Source: Astatotilapia calliptera
Lineage: Eukaryota; Chordata; Actinopteri; Cichliformes; Cichlidae
Length of the DNA: 64,000 nucleotides
Assembly (NCBI RefSeq): GCF_900246225.1
Contig: NC_039322.1
Span: 22,657,490-22,721,489, forward strand
Reading direction: 5' to 3'
Below, one piece after another: positions 1 through 10,652 of the stretch (position 1 is the first letter of the stretch; each line of letters starts with the position of its first letter). The position numbers were made by a program, and so were the translations under genes. The notes under the pieces were generated by a model. That model had not been told where the DNA came from, did no database searches, and was given only the letters and a program-made list of their open reading frames with translations.

Positions 1-1013
1 TGAAAAGGATTCACAACACTTAACTAGTTCCACATTTGGCTATGTTATTTACTTTCACCTCAATGTTCCACACAAAATAACCCCAAAGTGAAAAAGTTCA
101 CATGAAATCTTTGAAAATGTATCAAAAATGAAGAAAAAAACTATATAATCTACATGACTATTTACAGCCTTTTTCATTACTTTTCTCTGCAATTACAAGT
201 CTTTTTTTAATGTGATGCTACAGGCTTGGTAGCCCTATTATTGGGCAGTTTCTCCCATTCCTCCTTACAAATCCTCCTAAACCTCCATCAGGTTGGATGG
301 AGAACATTGGTGCACAGCCATTTTTATATCTCTGGGCTCCACCTGGGCCACTCAAGGACATTCATAGAGTGGTCCCAATGTCTTACCTTTGGTATATTGG
401 CTGTGTTTAGGGTCCTATTGGAAGATGTGCCTTAATCTGATGACTTGCTTCCATCTTGCCACTCTGATTGGTGCAGTGCTGAGGAAATGCTTGTCCTTCT
501 AGAAAGTTCTCTTCTCTCCACAAAACAATCTTGGAGCACTGTCAGAGTGACCATTATGTTCTTGGTCAACTCCCTAACTAAAGACTCTTAATTACAGACT
601 AAGAGTCTGTATGTGAAAAGAGCCCTGTTGGTTTCAAACTTCTTTCATTTACGGATGATGGAGACCACTGTGCTCAATGCGACCTTCGAAGCTTCTGAAA
701 TTTTTCTGTACCCTTGTCCAGATCTGTGCCTTGGAGAAACATCTCACAGATGATCAGTGGAAACTGGATGCACCTGAGCTTAACTTTGAGTGTCATATCA
801 AAGTATCTGAATACTTATGTACATGTTATATTTTTGGTGTTTTTTTTATTTAAAAAACAAAAATTGCAAGCATTTCAAGCAAACTCTAATCGCTTTGTCA
901 TTACAGAGTCATGTGTGTAGAATTTTGAGGTGAAAATAAATTTAATCCAGTTTAGAATAAGACTGTAACATATGGAACAAGTGACTCACTGTGCATACTT
1001 TCCAGATGTGCTG
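1..1013 (-). mobile_element. Tc1/mariner transposon relic, internally deleted, cut by the window edge
   Basis: A decayed Tc1-family DNA transposon whose transposase would read on the minus strand. Positions 1-170 and about 790-1013 are imperfect inverted copies of each other: the left end has a stretch about fast cold-type 'GTGAAAAAGTTCACATGAAA' wording, and the right end has its complement ending in a 'CATACTTTCCAGATGTGCTG' terminus. The terminus is followed by TA at 1014-1015, as expected for Tc1. Between the ends, 230-435 and 455-770 match in antisense the transposase and 5' leader of a very common vertebrate Tc1 family recalled from memory. The middle of the gene, including most of the catalytic core, is missing, with a junction near 435-455. 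No long reading frame survives. The left terminus lies outside the window. Confidence 0.75.
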
Positions 1014-1104
1014 TATAAATTGTGAACTTTGAACATGAGCTAGTTCATTTTAATCTGCCTTAACAGAGCTCGCACATATGAAGCCTGAACTTATGGATAC
1101 TTAT

Positions 1105-1160
1105 ATCAGAATCAGAATCAGAATCAGAATGGGTTTATTGCCAGATGTTGAGGTTTACAA
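1105..1160 (-). repeat. LINE 3'-end fragment with an ATCAGA hexamer tail
   Basis: Positions 1105-1130 hold about four copies of ATCAGA, followed by GGGTTTATTGCC. On the minus strand this reads as an AATAAA-like 3' end followed by an ATTCTG tail, typical of a teleost CR1/L2-type LINE 3' terminus. A second copy of the same arrangement lies at 33306-33352 in the same orientation. The family name is inferred; the shared structure is seen. Confidence 0.5.
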
Positions 1161-1265
1161 CATCAATATCAGGCAGGCTCTCCACAGCTTAGCACTGCTT
1201 CTTATCTTCAAGAGAGGACTGAGTGCTATCTTTATTTGTTGCCTATTTTCCATATAATTTAACAC

Positions 1266-1277
1266 CGTCTCATCTTT
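1266..1277. repeat. L1 target-site duplication, 3' side of the element
   Basis: The 12-mer CGTCTCATCTTT here is repeated exactly at 12243-12254. Here it runs into the 23-nt poly(T) that is the L1 poly(A) tail on the minus strand; the other copy abuts the 5' end of the element. The last three T's overlap the tail, so nine bases are unambiguous. The pair fixes both ends of the LINE. Confidence 0.8.
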
Positions 1278-1297
1278 TTTTTTTTTTTTTTTTTTTT

Positions 1298-1552
1298 CTG
1301 TGTCCCGTTTGGATCTTTAGCCATCAGAATTGTTGTCTTAAGGCCAAGAAAGATGCCAAGCGGATTTATTTTACCAAGTGGATCATCATGGCCTTGCCAT
1401 ATTGGTCCATTTGATTGACCTTTATTATAATTATTTTCAGTTGCTACAAACGGGACAGACATGACTGGGGGATAGGACAGGGAAAAAGAATGAAAGAAAG
1501 AGAGGGAGAGAAAGAAAACCAGAGGAGAGAAGAGACAGTGAGAAGGGGGGAA
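1298..1552 (-). other. Distal part of the L1 3' UTR, downstream of the hAT insertion
   Basis: Sequence between the L1 poly(A) tail (1275-1297) and the hAT duplication (1545-1552). It is purine-rich on the plus strand from 1480 to 1552, and the purine-rich character resumes at 4593 on the other side of the hAT element. This continuity shows that 1298-1552 and 4593-6981 were one 3' UTR before the insertion. No reading frame of note. Confidence 0.75.
1545..1552. repeat. hAT 8-bp target-site duplication, left copy
   Basis: GGGGGGAA immediately precedes the hAT terminus CAGGGCC. The identical octamer follows the other terminus at 4585-4592. An 8-bp duplication is the hallmark of hAT insertion. 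Confidence 0.9.
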
Positions 1553-1975
1553 CAGGGCCATTGCTAGCCATTTGGGTGCCCTAAGCACAAATGCTTTATG
1601 GTGCCCCCCCCCCACCACTGAAAAAAAAAAAAAAAACATTAATACTTTTGAATTTCTCAGTGGAATTTGTTTAATTAAATAACAACAAACATGACAGTTA
1701 AACAAATAAATAAGGTTAAAGGAGGTTAAAAATACTGTTACAAATAAATACTGAAACAAAAATTGAACATTGGAACAAGAACAAAGAGCCTGGCAATAAT
1801 GTGTAATTTTTTTTATAAAAAAATAATATATATAATATAATAGTATTATTATTAATATATTTACAAATAGTTTCACAATAGAATTTAAATAAGAAACTTA
1901 AATAAGAAAAATAAGAATTTGAACACAAAAGCCACATTCCTTAAGTAACTATGTTAAACATTTTTACAATTCGTT

Positions 1976-2012
1976 GTCAGAGTATGCCCTAGACTCTAGG
2001 GTATACTCTGAC
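1976..2012. repeat. Inverted repeat (hairpin) in the hAT 3' region
   Basis: Seventeen-base arms (1976-1992 and 1996-2012) pair with one G/A mismatch around a three-base loop. It abuts the larger hairpin at 2012-2081. Subterminal hairpins are known in some hAT elements; a role here is inferred only. Confidence 0.7.
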
Positions 2013-2081
2013 AACCAGAAAATGCAGGCGTGGTGTGCCTCTCTAGGGCCTAGAGAGGCACACGCCTGCATTTTCTGGTTG
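2012..2081. repeat. Long inverted repeat spanning the transposase stop codon
   Basis: The arms are about 32-35 bases (2012-2046 against 2050-2081), complementary except for three extra bases (GTG) in the left arm. The right arm is the last ten codons plus stop of the hAT transposase (stop at 2050-2052), so the left arm is an inverted duplicate of the end of the coding sequence. Seen directly; the origin, such as template switching or palindrome formation at a break, is not known. Confidence 0.85.
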
Positions 2082-4307
2082 CAAAATCAGCTATAAGGTC
2101 ATCATATGATAGCTTCTGAGCCACGTCACCATTGATGCTGATAACAGCCAGACCACTTAAACGTTCCTGCCCCATTGATGAACGCAGGTACGTTTTAATG
2201 AGTTTGAGCTTTGAAAAGCTTCGCTCAGCAGAGGCAACTGTGACAGGCAGGGTCAGTGCAATACGCAGAGCAATCCACAGATTGGGATATACCTCTTGAA
2301 GCTGATTGTCATGTAAAAATGACAGCATTTCCAAAGCAGACGTCTGTGGTGGCAGCTGAGGAAGGTTGATGATTTCCTGCATCATCTCAGGTCCATCAAT
2401 GTCAGCTACTCCCTTATCTGTCAGTGTCTTCTGTACTTCAGTGCAGTGTTTTTTTAAATCCTCCTTGGACATCCCATTCACCTTGCTGAAATCAAGCAGC
2501 ACTCCATATTTCTCCTTCACTTGATTCATGGTCTCAAACCTCTCCTGTAGGGAGATTAAAGCAGAGTCCACAACACAATTGAAAAATGTGACCTCAAGCT
2601 TTTTAAGGGCATCATGGAGGGGCTCATCAACAGCTTCATATGCAAACTGCCTTTTTGTGCTCCTGAGCCTTTTCTCCTTCAACTGTGGTTCTATGTTCAG
2701 GGCCTCACAGAGTTCTTTGGCAGCTGACACAGCCTCATCAAACCCAGACTGTCTGTATTTAAAGAGGTTACTTTTGGCAGTGTCAGTGAGCCTGACAGCA
2801 ACATCGAGCTGCATGGAGCTGGACTGTAGTAACTTGTTCACCTGGTTTGTGATTGTAAGAAGTTCACACCACACGATGGAGCAAATCAAAAATCGAAATG
2901 AGGCTACTTCCTCAGCAAGCACTTGAGCCTCCACCTTTGCGACTGCATCACTTACAGCTTCTCTGGCCTCCAGGAGAGCATCCCTCACTTCTTTTGTCTG
3001 ACTCCGGACAGCAGTTACACTTTGAAGCTCCGGTGAACCTTTTCTCCATTGGGAAGAATTTTGAACTTAAGGCTAGTGTGAAATGCTCTTCCATCAGGCC
3101 CCTTTGGAAAATTAAAATCAGAGCTGACATTAAAAGGACCTCTCCGCACAATTTCAACACGATCAGCATCTACAATGTGAGCTGGCCAAAGAGCAGGATC
3201 GGTTGAAGGGGGCACACATGTCTCCACAGTGTCACTTTCTGATAGTCTCTCAGTGACAGGACTCTCAGTGGTACTTGTGTATGGAACTGTACCTGAACTG
3301 GTGGTTGATGGTTCTTGTTCTTCTTGTCTAGGGATTGTTGCAGGGTCTACAATGGCTGGTGGTTGATGTCCAGGGATGGCACTACTACTGGATGGTTCAT
3401 CCTGTCCTTGAGATCCTCCTTGAACATATTTAAGCATTGACCCTGCATACAAGAGAAAATATTCAGGGATTTTACAGAAATACAATTTTGAATCTACAGT
3501 AGGCCTACGAAAGATTGCATTATAAGACTAATAAATTAAGTAAGTCACTGGTACATTTAAAAATTACTAACTATATTTTACATGTATAGATTTTCATAAT
3601 GGCAAATGGCAATATAAACATGCTGTACATAATTTGATATAAATGCGCAAGTAGGAAATCTATATTACTGGAAGATATAGGTTTCATATTACAGTTTCAC
3701 CAACAGATGTCGCCCTTGATCTATGAACCTAAAGAAAGACGAGAACTATTTATGTGTTCAGACGTCAATGGCATAAATAAGATATGCGTCTTTATAGATA
3801 TCCTGAAATGCAGCAACATACAAAGTAATCTTGTCTAATCTGATAATAATACTTGACTGCATCACTGACCTATCCCAAAGTTAAGGTTAATCAGTAGCAT
3901 GCATGACGTTAGCCAGCTAGCAACCTGAGGAGGGAAATGCTAGTCTCACGAATCACGATAACGTTAGCAATCGTGAGTCACGATTGCTAACGTTATCTGA
4001 AAACCGTCAATTGAGTGACCATGATGAGTTGCTTTTAGTAGTCCATTCTATATTCATATCCACAACGTAAACAAACTACCCAACATCAATCATTTGCAAC
4101 ATTTGTTAACACAGTATGAACACTGCTAACAGGAGCTATCACAGAGTTGATGGACATGAGCGTGCAAGCAAGGGCTACAATAATGAACTTTTTTTATTAT
4201 TATTATTTAAACATTGCCTTACCGGCAAGCGACGCCTGAGTTTCATCACGCTTCCTCTTCTTCTTTCTTTTCTCCGCTCCCGACTCCTGTTGCCGTTTCG
4301 AGGCCAT
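2050..4307 (-). pseudogene. hAT transposase pseudogene: N-terminal exon, linker and dimerisation domain, core deleted
   Basis: Three conserved parts read on the minus strand. (1) A lysine/arginine-rich N-terminal exon starts at ATG 4307 and ends at 4223, directly before GTAAGG, a good splice donor. (2) A second exon begins at 3442 after a TTTTCTCTTGTATGCAG acceptor; the join keeps phase and continues as a Ser/Pro/Thr-rich linker, then a DPALWP...GPFN...FPKGPDGRAFH segment that in this family precedes a TTF-type zinc finger. The frame stops at 3015. (3) From about 3010, after a frame change, comes the C-terminal part (open to 2050), with the hAT dimerisation motif YPNLWIALRIALTLPVTVAS and AERSFSKLK. 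The zinc finger, helical domain and the acidic catalytic residues are missing, so the protein could not catalyse transposition. It could be an internal-deletion derivative or a chimera formed by deletion near 3000-3015. Confidence 0.8.
3957..3997. repeat. Perfect 41-bp palindrome inside the hAT intron
   Basis: Twenty-base arms (3957-3976 and 3978-3997) are exactly complementary around one central G. It lies between the apparent splice donor (4222) and acceptor (3443) of the transposase gene. A perfect arm match in a decayed element suggests recent formation or selection; neither is proven. Confidence 0.85.
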
Positions 4308-4584
4308 GTTCAAACAGGTGTTTACCAATTATAGAACAGACCACTGGGAGTGGGGGGGCACCAGGAGGAGACTGGAGACAGGGCACAAAGCAGATTCACC
4401 CCTTTTCTCGGGAAAATTGTTTTATGTTGCTTTTGTATTGTTTAACCATATTAATGCATATGATATTTATAGTATTAATATGGTTTACTTTTTTTTTTTA
4501 CGACCCTGATTTTTTTGGTGCCCTACCGGCCATTTGGTGCCCTACGCAGTGTGCGTTATGTGCGTTTGTGGAGCTACGGCACTG

Positions 4585-4592
4585 GGGGGGAA
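4585..4592. repeat. hAT 8-bp target-site duplication, right copy
   Basis: GGGGGGAA directly follows the CACTG terminus of the element (4580-4584) and equals 1545-1552. Confidence 0.9.
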
Positions 4593-6981
4593 GAAAGAAA
4601 AAACAAAAAAAAAAAAAAACAAACAAAACACCTGGATCACCTGTATGGAGAAAAAAAACAGAAGACAAAGCAAACAACAAAGAGCAACATAATAAAAAAA
4701 CAGCACCATCACAATAAACTAGCTAGCAGTAGATAACAGTAGATACTAAATAAAAAACGATATTGTGCAGCACGCAAGATAGACAGCACACAATGTGCTT
4801 TGAGGCAGCAGCCAAGAAAGGTGTAGTCCGTGTCTGTGAACACCCGTGTGTACACCTGTGTGCATACCTGTGTGGATCAGCATGCTTGTATTCCAAAGGT
4901 TTCTCCATGTAACGATCTGCTAGGGAGTGTGGGGAGCCATAGCCCCGTCCACCAGGGTATGAAGCAGGTATGGAGGAGATCCAGGCCCCAGATATCCAGA
5001 GGCCCCAGAGTACAAGGACCTGAGGAGGACCACCAAAGGGGGGGGGGGGACCGTGCCACCCTCCTGGGAAGAGCTGAGTAGAGCCCCAAAGGAGAGGTCA
5101 CCCCGCAGCTACGGAGCAGAGGCCAGAGGGGGTTGCAGTGGTGTGCCCGCGGGCTCTGCCGGCAGCCAGCTGTGCCAGAGAGGACCGAGCTTCAGGCCCA
5201 GAAGCCTGAGGGCATCCCACCCCCCGAAAGAATCCCAGCCGGGCCACAGGTGCCCGGCCCCGCCAAACGGCCACCAGGAGTGAGCCGGTACATACATGAG
5301 CGCCCAGCCCCAGACGACAAGGACCACCAACACACCAACGTCTGAGGGCATCAGCCACCGGCAGGGAGTGTGGTGAGGGGAGATAGGCCTCCGTACTTTA
5401 GAGGGCCTGAGATGTTCCCAGAGAGCTTGAGTCTAAGACCCAACCTGACATATAGACACAGACGAACAGGCACACGCAGACACAGATGTGCATTCCCACC
5501 CCATATGCACAACCAAATACTCGGCACTCACCCAACGTGTAGACAGACACAAATAGACACTGCACAGACAGTCGTACTCCCCAAACATACTCTATATCCC
5601 AGGTCCAGGTAACCCCACCCTCAGAGGGGCAAGCCGCACCTAGACCCAGGAGATGGAACCCTTCTCTCTGGGGTGGAGGCAAGCGGACCACCTCCTTATC
5701 TGCAGTAGCAGGGAGGCCCCGCATCCCAGACCCCAGTCTGACGGCTAACAGAACCGTGGTGAGTGAAGACCTCAAACCTCCCTACGCCCGCTCATATGTA
5801 GTGTTGCTGGGTGCTGTTCTAAAGTCCATTTAAAACTCAGGAGAGCATGGTACTAGCTTACTCTCAGAGAGCAGCATGGCTATTCCCGAAAACCCTTAGT
5901 GTCTAAATGCATTTAAAATTGAAGGTAGGGCACCAGCGCCAGAGGTGGGTTGGAATACACCGACCATCCTCTGGATGCTGTAAAACATGCCCACCCCCAA
6001 GGCCCTATATGTATGTGTTATGTGAGAGTGTGAGTAATGTGGATGTCTAGGTTGCAGAATCAAATTGAGGCACAGGCGGCCAGATGGGGACAGAGGGGAG
6101 TGCCTCCCCTGCACCCTGATGACATACCTGCACCCCAAGCCCTGTGTGTGTGGGTGGGTGTGGTAGAGCGGGAATAGGGATGCAGCTGAAGATGGGGAGG
6201 GAAGAAAGGGAGGGGCAAGCGGCCCCTCCCTGGGGCCAGCTCCCCCGCTGACCCCAGTAGGCACCCCCCACACTCTGGAACCCACCAGGGCAAGGGGGCC
6301 CAGGCCCATCCGGACCGGGGCCCGCAGCAACGCCCAGCCCCACAGAGTCCGGGGCAGCCCACCACAGAGAAAACTGCACCCACCCCATCATCCAATCATC
6401 TCCCAAACTACACAAGACAATAGACACCCAGGTTGAGTTCATTCTCCACCTCTCCTATATCTCTCCCCCCACCTGCAGAGTGAGCTCCTGTAGTGAGGAG
6501 ACCACCTGCAAAGATATAACAACCTCCCCACCAGTTAGAGAGCCCCCTAGTTGGGCCGATGCACCAGAGGTCCCCTGCACTGGGGCTGAGCCCCCCTGCA
6601 CCCACCCGCCCACTGCTCCGGCGACACAACAGCCAGGACCCAAGCCCCCAAGGCCTGGCCAGCACCCCAGACCGGGGGACGGAGCACCCCCAGACTCCTA
6701 AGCCTCCACGCCCGTCCCGGACCCTCCCAGGGGCAGCCAGGCTACCAGGCCAGTAACCAACGTCCGCCAGCACAGACCCTCCCCCATCTCCGCTGTACGC
6801 AGCCACAAGGAAAACACCATCTAAGAGCCCCAGAGCTCCTAACCAGGTCATGGCCACATCCCCCAGGTTAGGCCCTCTAGGGAAACGTCCCTAGGGACTC
6901 CCCAGACGCCCTAAGGCCGTCCCTACCCCCATATCAACCACAATAGCGAAGGCAGGACCAAACCATGACCCCCCACCCCCA
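4593..6981 (-). other. Proximal L1 3' UTR, long and GC-rich
   Basis: About 2.4 kb between the ORF2 stop (6982) and the hAT insertion. It is strikingly GC-rich from about 4900 to 6980, with C-rich, CACACA- and GGGTGTG-type tracts, in an otherwise AT-rich window. A motif is loosely repeated about 140 bp apart (5987-6030 and 6127-6160: a C-rich run, then 'AAGGCCCTATATGT' or 'AAGCCCTGTGTGT', then a GT-rich run). Several 100-150 codon frames are open here on both strands, but they show no domain and are what GC-rich DNA gives by chance. I treat the whole block as untranslated LINE sequence because it lies between ORF2 and the poly(A) tail. Confidence 0.7.
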
Positions 6982-9900
6982 CTAGGTGATGAAGCCGATC
7001 AAAGGAGCCCAAAGGGATTGATCAAATGTGATGGCAGAGGTTGTATAGAGACTAATGTGATCTATTAGATGGTTTCTATATTGGTTAGAATTAAGATTAT
7101 TTTTATTTTTCCAGTTAATGAGGACCATTTTCTTGGCAATGCATAGGGCCGTAAAAACAACTTGGGCTGTGTTTATTTCTGCAGTGACCTCATCCAAGTT
7201 GCCCAGCAAGCATACTAAAGGGGAGGCTGTTACATTTCAGACACTTTGATAAGTCTTCACATATCTCACGCCAAAATTTCTGAACTGGTGGACAGAACCA
7301 AAGAGCGCGGATGTAATTGTCCGGTGTATTTGCTGTGCAGTGCGAGCAGTTGTTGGAAGATGTAAAGCCCATCTTGAACATCCTATGACCAGTATAGTGC
7401 ACTCTATGTAATATTTTGTATTGTATTAATTGCAAACTGGGATTTCTGATCCATTGAAAGGTTTTTAAGCATATCTGAGACCAAAGGATTGGGTCTAAGT
7501 TGATTGATAAATCTGCTTCCCATTTTGCAATAGGAAGGGATATTGATTCATCTATTTTAGAAAGTGTTCTGTAAAATTGTACCACACTTTGTGGTGTTTG
7601 TAATTCAGCTTCACTGGGATTAAATTTCTTTTTTACTATGGATTTAATTTGTTGATATTCCAAAAATCGTTTCTTGTTGATCCCATATTGTGTAACTAGT
7701 CTGTCAAACGAAATAAAGTCTGTTCCTTCCCACATATGTTCCAAGTATTTAATTCCTTTGCAACTCCAATCTGGAAAGTTTATCATATTATTGTTTTGTA
7801 ATATGTCAGGGTTATTTCAGATAGGTGTACGTTTGCATGGGATTAATGAAGACTCTGTCATTTTTAGAAACTCCCACCATGCTGTCAGAGAAGAGCTAAT
7901 ATTGATGCTTTTAAAGCATTCATGTCATTTGATGTTTGAGCTGATAAATGGTAGGTCTGAAATTTCTAGGTTATTACATAGTGCCTGTTCTACATCTATC
8001 CAAGGTTCATCTAAGAGGGTGTGTTTAAACCATCTAGAGATGAACTGAAGCCTGTTGGCTAAAAAATAGTGATTAAAGTTAGGCAGATCTAATCCTCCTT
8101 TATCCTTGGTCTTTTGTAGTACTTTTAAGCTGATACGTGGGGGTTTATCTTTCCAAAGGAATTTAGAAATATACGAGTCTAGAGATCTGAACCAATCTTG
8201 TGATGGCTTATTTGGGATCATTGAAAATAAATAGTTTATTTTTGGTAAGACCATCATATTTATAGCAACGACCCTTCTAATGAGTGATATGGGTAAAGAT
8301 TTCCATCTAGCCAGGTCGCCTTCTACTGTCTTTAAAAGTGGGATGTGGTTAAATTTAGTTAATTCTGAAAGTTTAGGAGAGACATTAATACCTAATTATT
8401 TTATATTTCCACATTGCAGTGGGGAAGGAGAAGAATTATTAATCGGAAGAACTGTTGATTTCGACCAGTTAATTGAATAATCTGAGACACTTGAGAAGGA
8501 ATTTATCAATGCAATTACCCCAGAGATATTGGTTTGTGAGTTTTGGAGAAAAAGTAACACATCATCTGCATAAAGGCTGATTTTATGTTCTATATTCTTA
8601 CATTTTATGCCCTTAATTGCTGTAGCCTGTCTAATTGCTGCTGCTAGTGGCTCAATAAAAATTGCAAACAGTGAAGGGGAGAGTGGGCATCCCTGTCTGG
8701 TGCCCCTCAGAAGAGAGAAGCGGGAGGATGTTTGGTCATTTGTTCTGACACAAGCTGTTGGGGAGTTATATAATATTTTTAACCAGTTTATGAAAGAGGG
8801 TCCAAAACCAAATTTATGTAAAGTTGCAAATAGAAATTTCCAGTTAACTCTGTCAAATGCTTTTTCTGCATCTAAAGAAAATATTATGGTTTCGATGTTT
8901 TTACTGCATGAGTATTCTATTAAATTAAGTAATCTACGTGTATTTGTTGATGAGTGCTGACCTTTTATAAAACCAGTTTGGTCAGGATGAATTAAAAGGG
9001 GGGTTATTTTCTCTAATCTCTTTGAGAGAGCTTTGCAGATTATTTTAAGGTCTACATTAATAAGGGATATTGGACGATAGCTTGAAGGAAATACAGGGTC
9101 TTTGCCTGATTTTTGTAAGAGACTGATATTTGCAGAGTTCATATTTGGTGGTAGTCTACCATTTTCTTTGATTTCCTGCAACATCCTGTGAAAAACTGGT
9201 GCCAGAATTGTCCAGAATTCTTTGTAAAAATCTGTTGGAAAACCGTCTGGACCTGGAGCCTTATTATTGGGCATACTTATCAGGGCTTCCTGGAGTTCAC
9301 CTGGCGTCAGTGGCGAATCCAGTGCCATTGCTTGGGTGTCTAATAATTTTGGAAGAGTTATGTTGTCGAGAAATTCGTTTTTAGATGGGTTTATTTGTGG
9401 TGTATATAAAGTTTCATAGAAATCCCTAAAAATTTTGTTTATTTTTTTAGGATCATATATTGTATTCCCAGATAAATCTTTAACAGCACATATAATTGTT
9501 TTTTCTTTATTGATTTTTAACTGGTTAGCAAGAAATTGTCCGGATTTGTTACCGTGCATAATTTTGCAGGCGAAGTCTTTGTACTAAGAATTGTCTTTTT
9601 ATTAATAATTTCATTTAATTCTAGTTTTGTCTTGCGTATTTTGTTTAATATTTCTTGATCTTGGTGTGACACATAGGCTTTTTCTAAGGATTTGATGTTT
9701 TTCTCTAGTTCCTGAATTGTTTTGTTTTCTTCTTTCTTCTTATGTGATGAGAAAGAGATTATTTTACCTCTCATCACGGCTTTCCCTGCTTCCCAGAGGA
9801 CAGATGCTGATGTTCCAGGAATGTCATTAAAGCCTAAATATAGAGTCCATTCTTTTTTAAAGTATTTGATAAACTCTTCGTCTTTGAGCAGTGATGTATT

Positions 9901-10652
9901 AAATCTCCAGTTATTTCTTGGTGTAGTATTATTCATCTGTATTAGTGTTAAAGATACAGGAGCATGATCGTTGACAGCTATAGGATGAATCTCAGTGTCT
10001 ATAATGTTACTCAGCAGTGAGCTGTTGACCAGAAAATAATCCAGACGAAAGTAGGAGTGATGGACATGTGAGAAGAAAGAATATTCCTTACTGTTGGGTG
10101 AAGGGAGCGCCATGTATCGCAAAGACCAAAGTCGCTCATATACTGTTTGATTATATTTGTGGACTGCCAGTTACGCTGAGTTCCTGCTGTATTGAGCCTA
10201 TCCATGTCTTCATTTAGTCCCAGGTTGAGGTCTCCCCCAAGAACAATTGTGCAATCTAGGTGTTCGGAGAGTGTACTAAAAAAAACGTGGAAGAATGAGG
10301 GGTCATCAACATTTGGACCATATATACTTACAATACCTAGCTTTTGGTTAAGTATAGATAGTTTGACGATTAGGAATCTGCCCTCTGGATCTATAACTGT
10401 ATCGAGTACTGTGAAATTAATATTTTTATGTATTAGAATTGCTATTCCTCTTTGTCTAGAATTATAACAGGCTGAGAACACATTAGGAAACTCAAGTGTT
10501 TTAAGTTTATTCAAACCTGTGACAGGCATGTGGGTTTCTTGTAATAAAACAACGTCTGTCTGTAATTTTTTAAGTTGGTTAAGTATTTTTAACCTTTTTT
10601 CCCTAGAGCCAGCTCCATGCACATTCCATGTGACAAATCTTAGCATGCCCAT
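6982..10652 (-). pseudogene. L1 ORF2 pseudogene: APE endonuclease plus reverse transcriptase
   Basis: The ORF2 protein nicks target DNA and reverse-transcribes the element's RNA at the nick. Starting at ATG 10652 it shows an APE-type endonuclease with TWNVHGAG, LQETH, YGPN, GGDLN, RLDYFLV and NDHAPV (10640-9950). A linker leads to the reverse transcriptase with PGPDGFPTDFY, SLDAEKAFDRV, RQGCPLSPSLF and the catalytic YADD (about 9330-8560), then a C-terminal region ending at 6982. The roughly 1,220-codon length is normal for the family. The frame is broken by shifts near 10085-10125, 9560-9590 and 7205-7220. Three in-frame stops lie at 8396-8398 (TAA where YLG is expected), 7925-7927 and 7817-7819 (both TGA). 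Apart from these lesions the sequence is well preserved, suggesting a fairly young death. Confidence 0.9.

Larger units (their letters stand above)
1553..4584 (-). mobile_element. hAT DNA transposon with a rearranged transposase gene, nested in the L1 3' UTR
   Basis: The element is 3,032 bp, bounded by the perfect octamer GGGGGGAA on both sides. Its termini are short imperfect inverted repeats: the left begins CAGGGCCATTGCT and the complement of the right begins CAGTGCCGTAGCT. Both ends also carry subterminal GGTGCCCTA motifs. The transposase is on the minus strand. Its N-terminal exon, linker and C-terminal hAT dimerisation region are visible, but the zinc finger and catalytic core are missing, so it is presumably non-autonomous. 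Two hairpins lie at the 3' end of the gene (1976-2081) and a perfect palindrome at 3957-3997. It inserted after the L1 did. The protein resembles the hAT family related to vertebrate ZMYM-type proteins; that assignment is from memory. Confidence 0.9.

Noticed and set aside
226..435. A 69-codon plus-strand frame
   Set aside because: It lies antisense to the Tc1 relic's former transposase and has no independent support.
1259..1876. A 205-codon minus-strand open frame
   Set aside because: It crosses the hAT terminus and the L1 3' UTR, includes homopolymer-encoded runs (poly-Phe, poly-Lys), and so joins two unrelated elements by chance.
4877..6857. Several overlapping open frames of 80-150 codons on both strands in the GC-rich block
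   Set aside because: They overlap each other in many frames, are biased to Pro/Gly/Arg/Trp by base composition, show no domain, and lie between the L1 ORF2 stop and its poly(A) tail.
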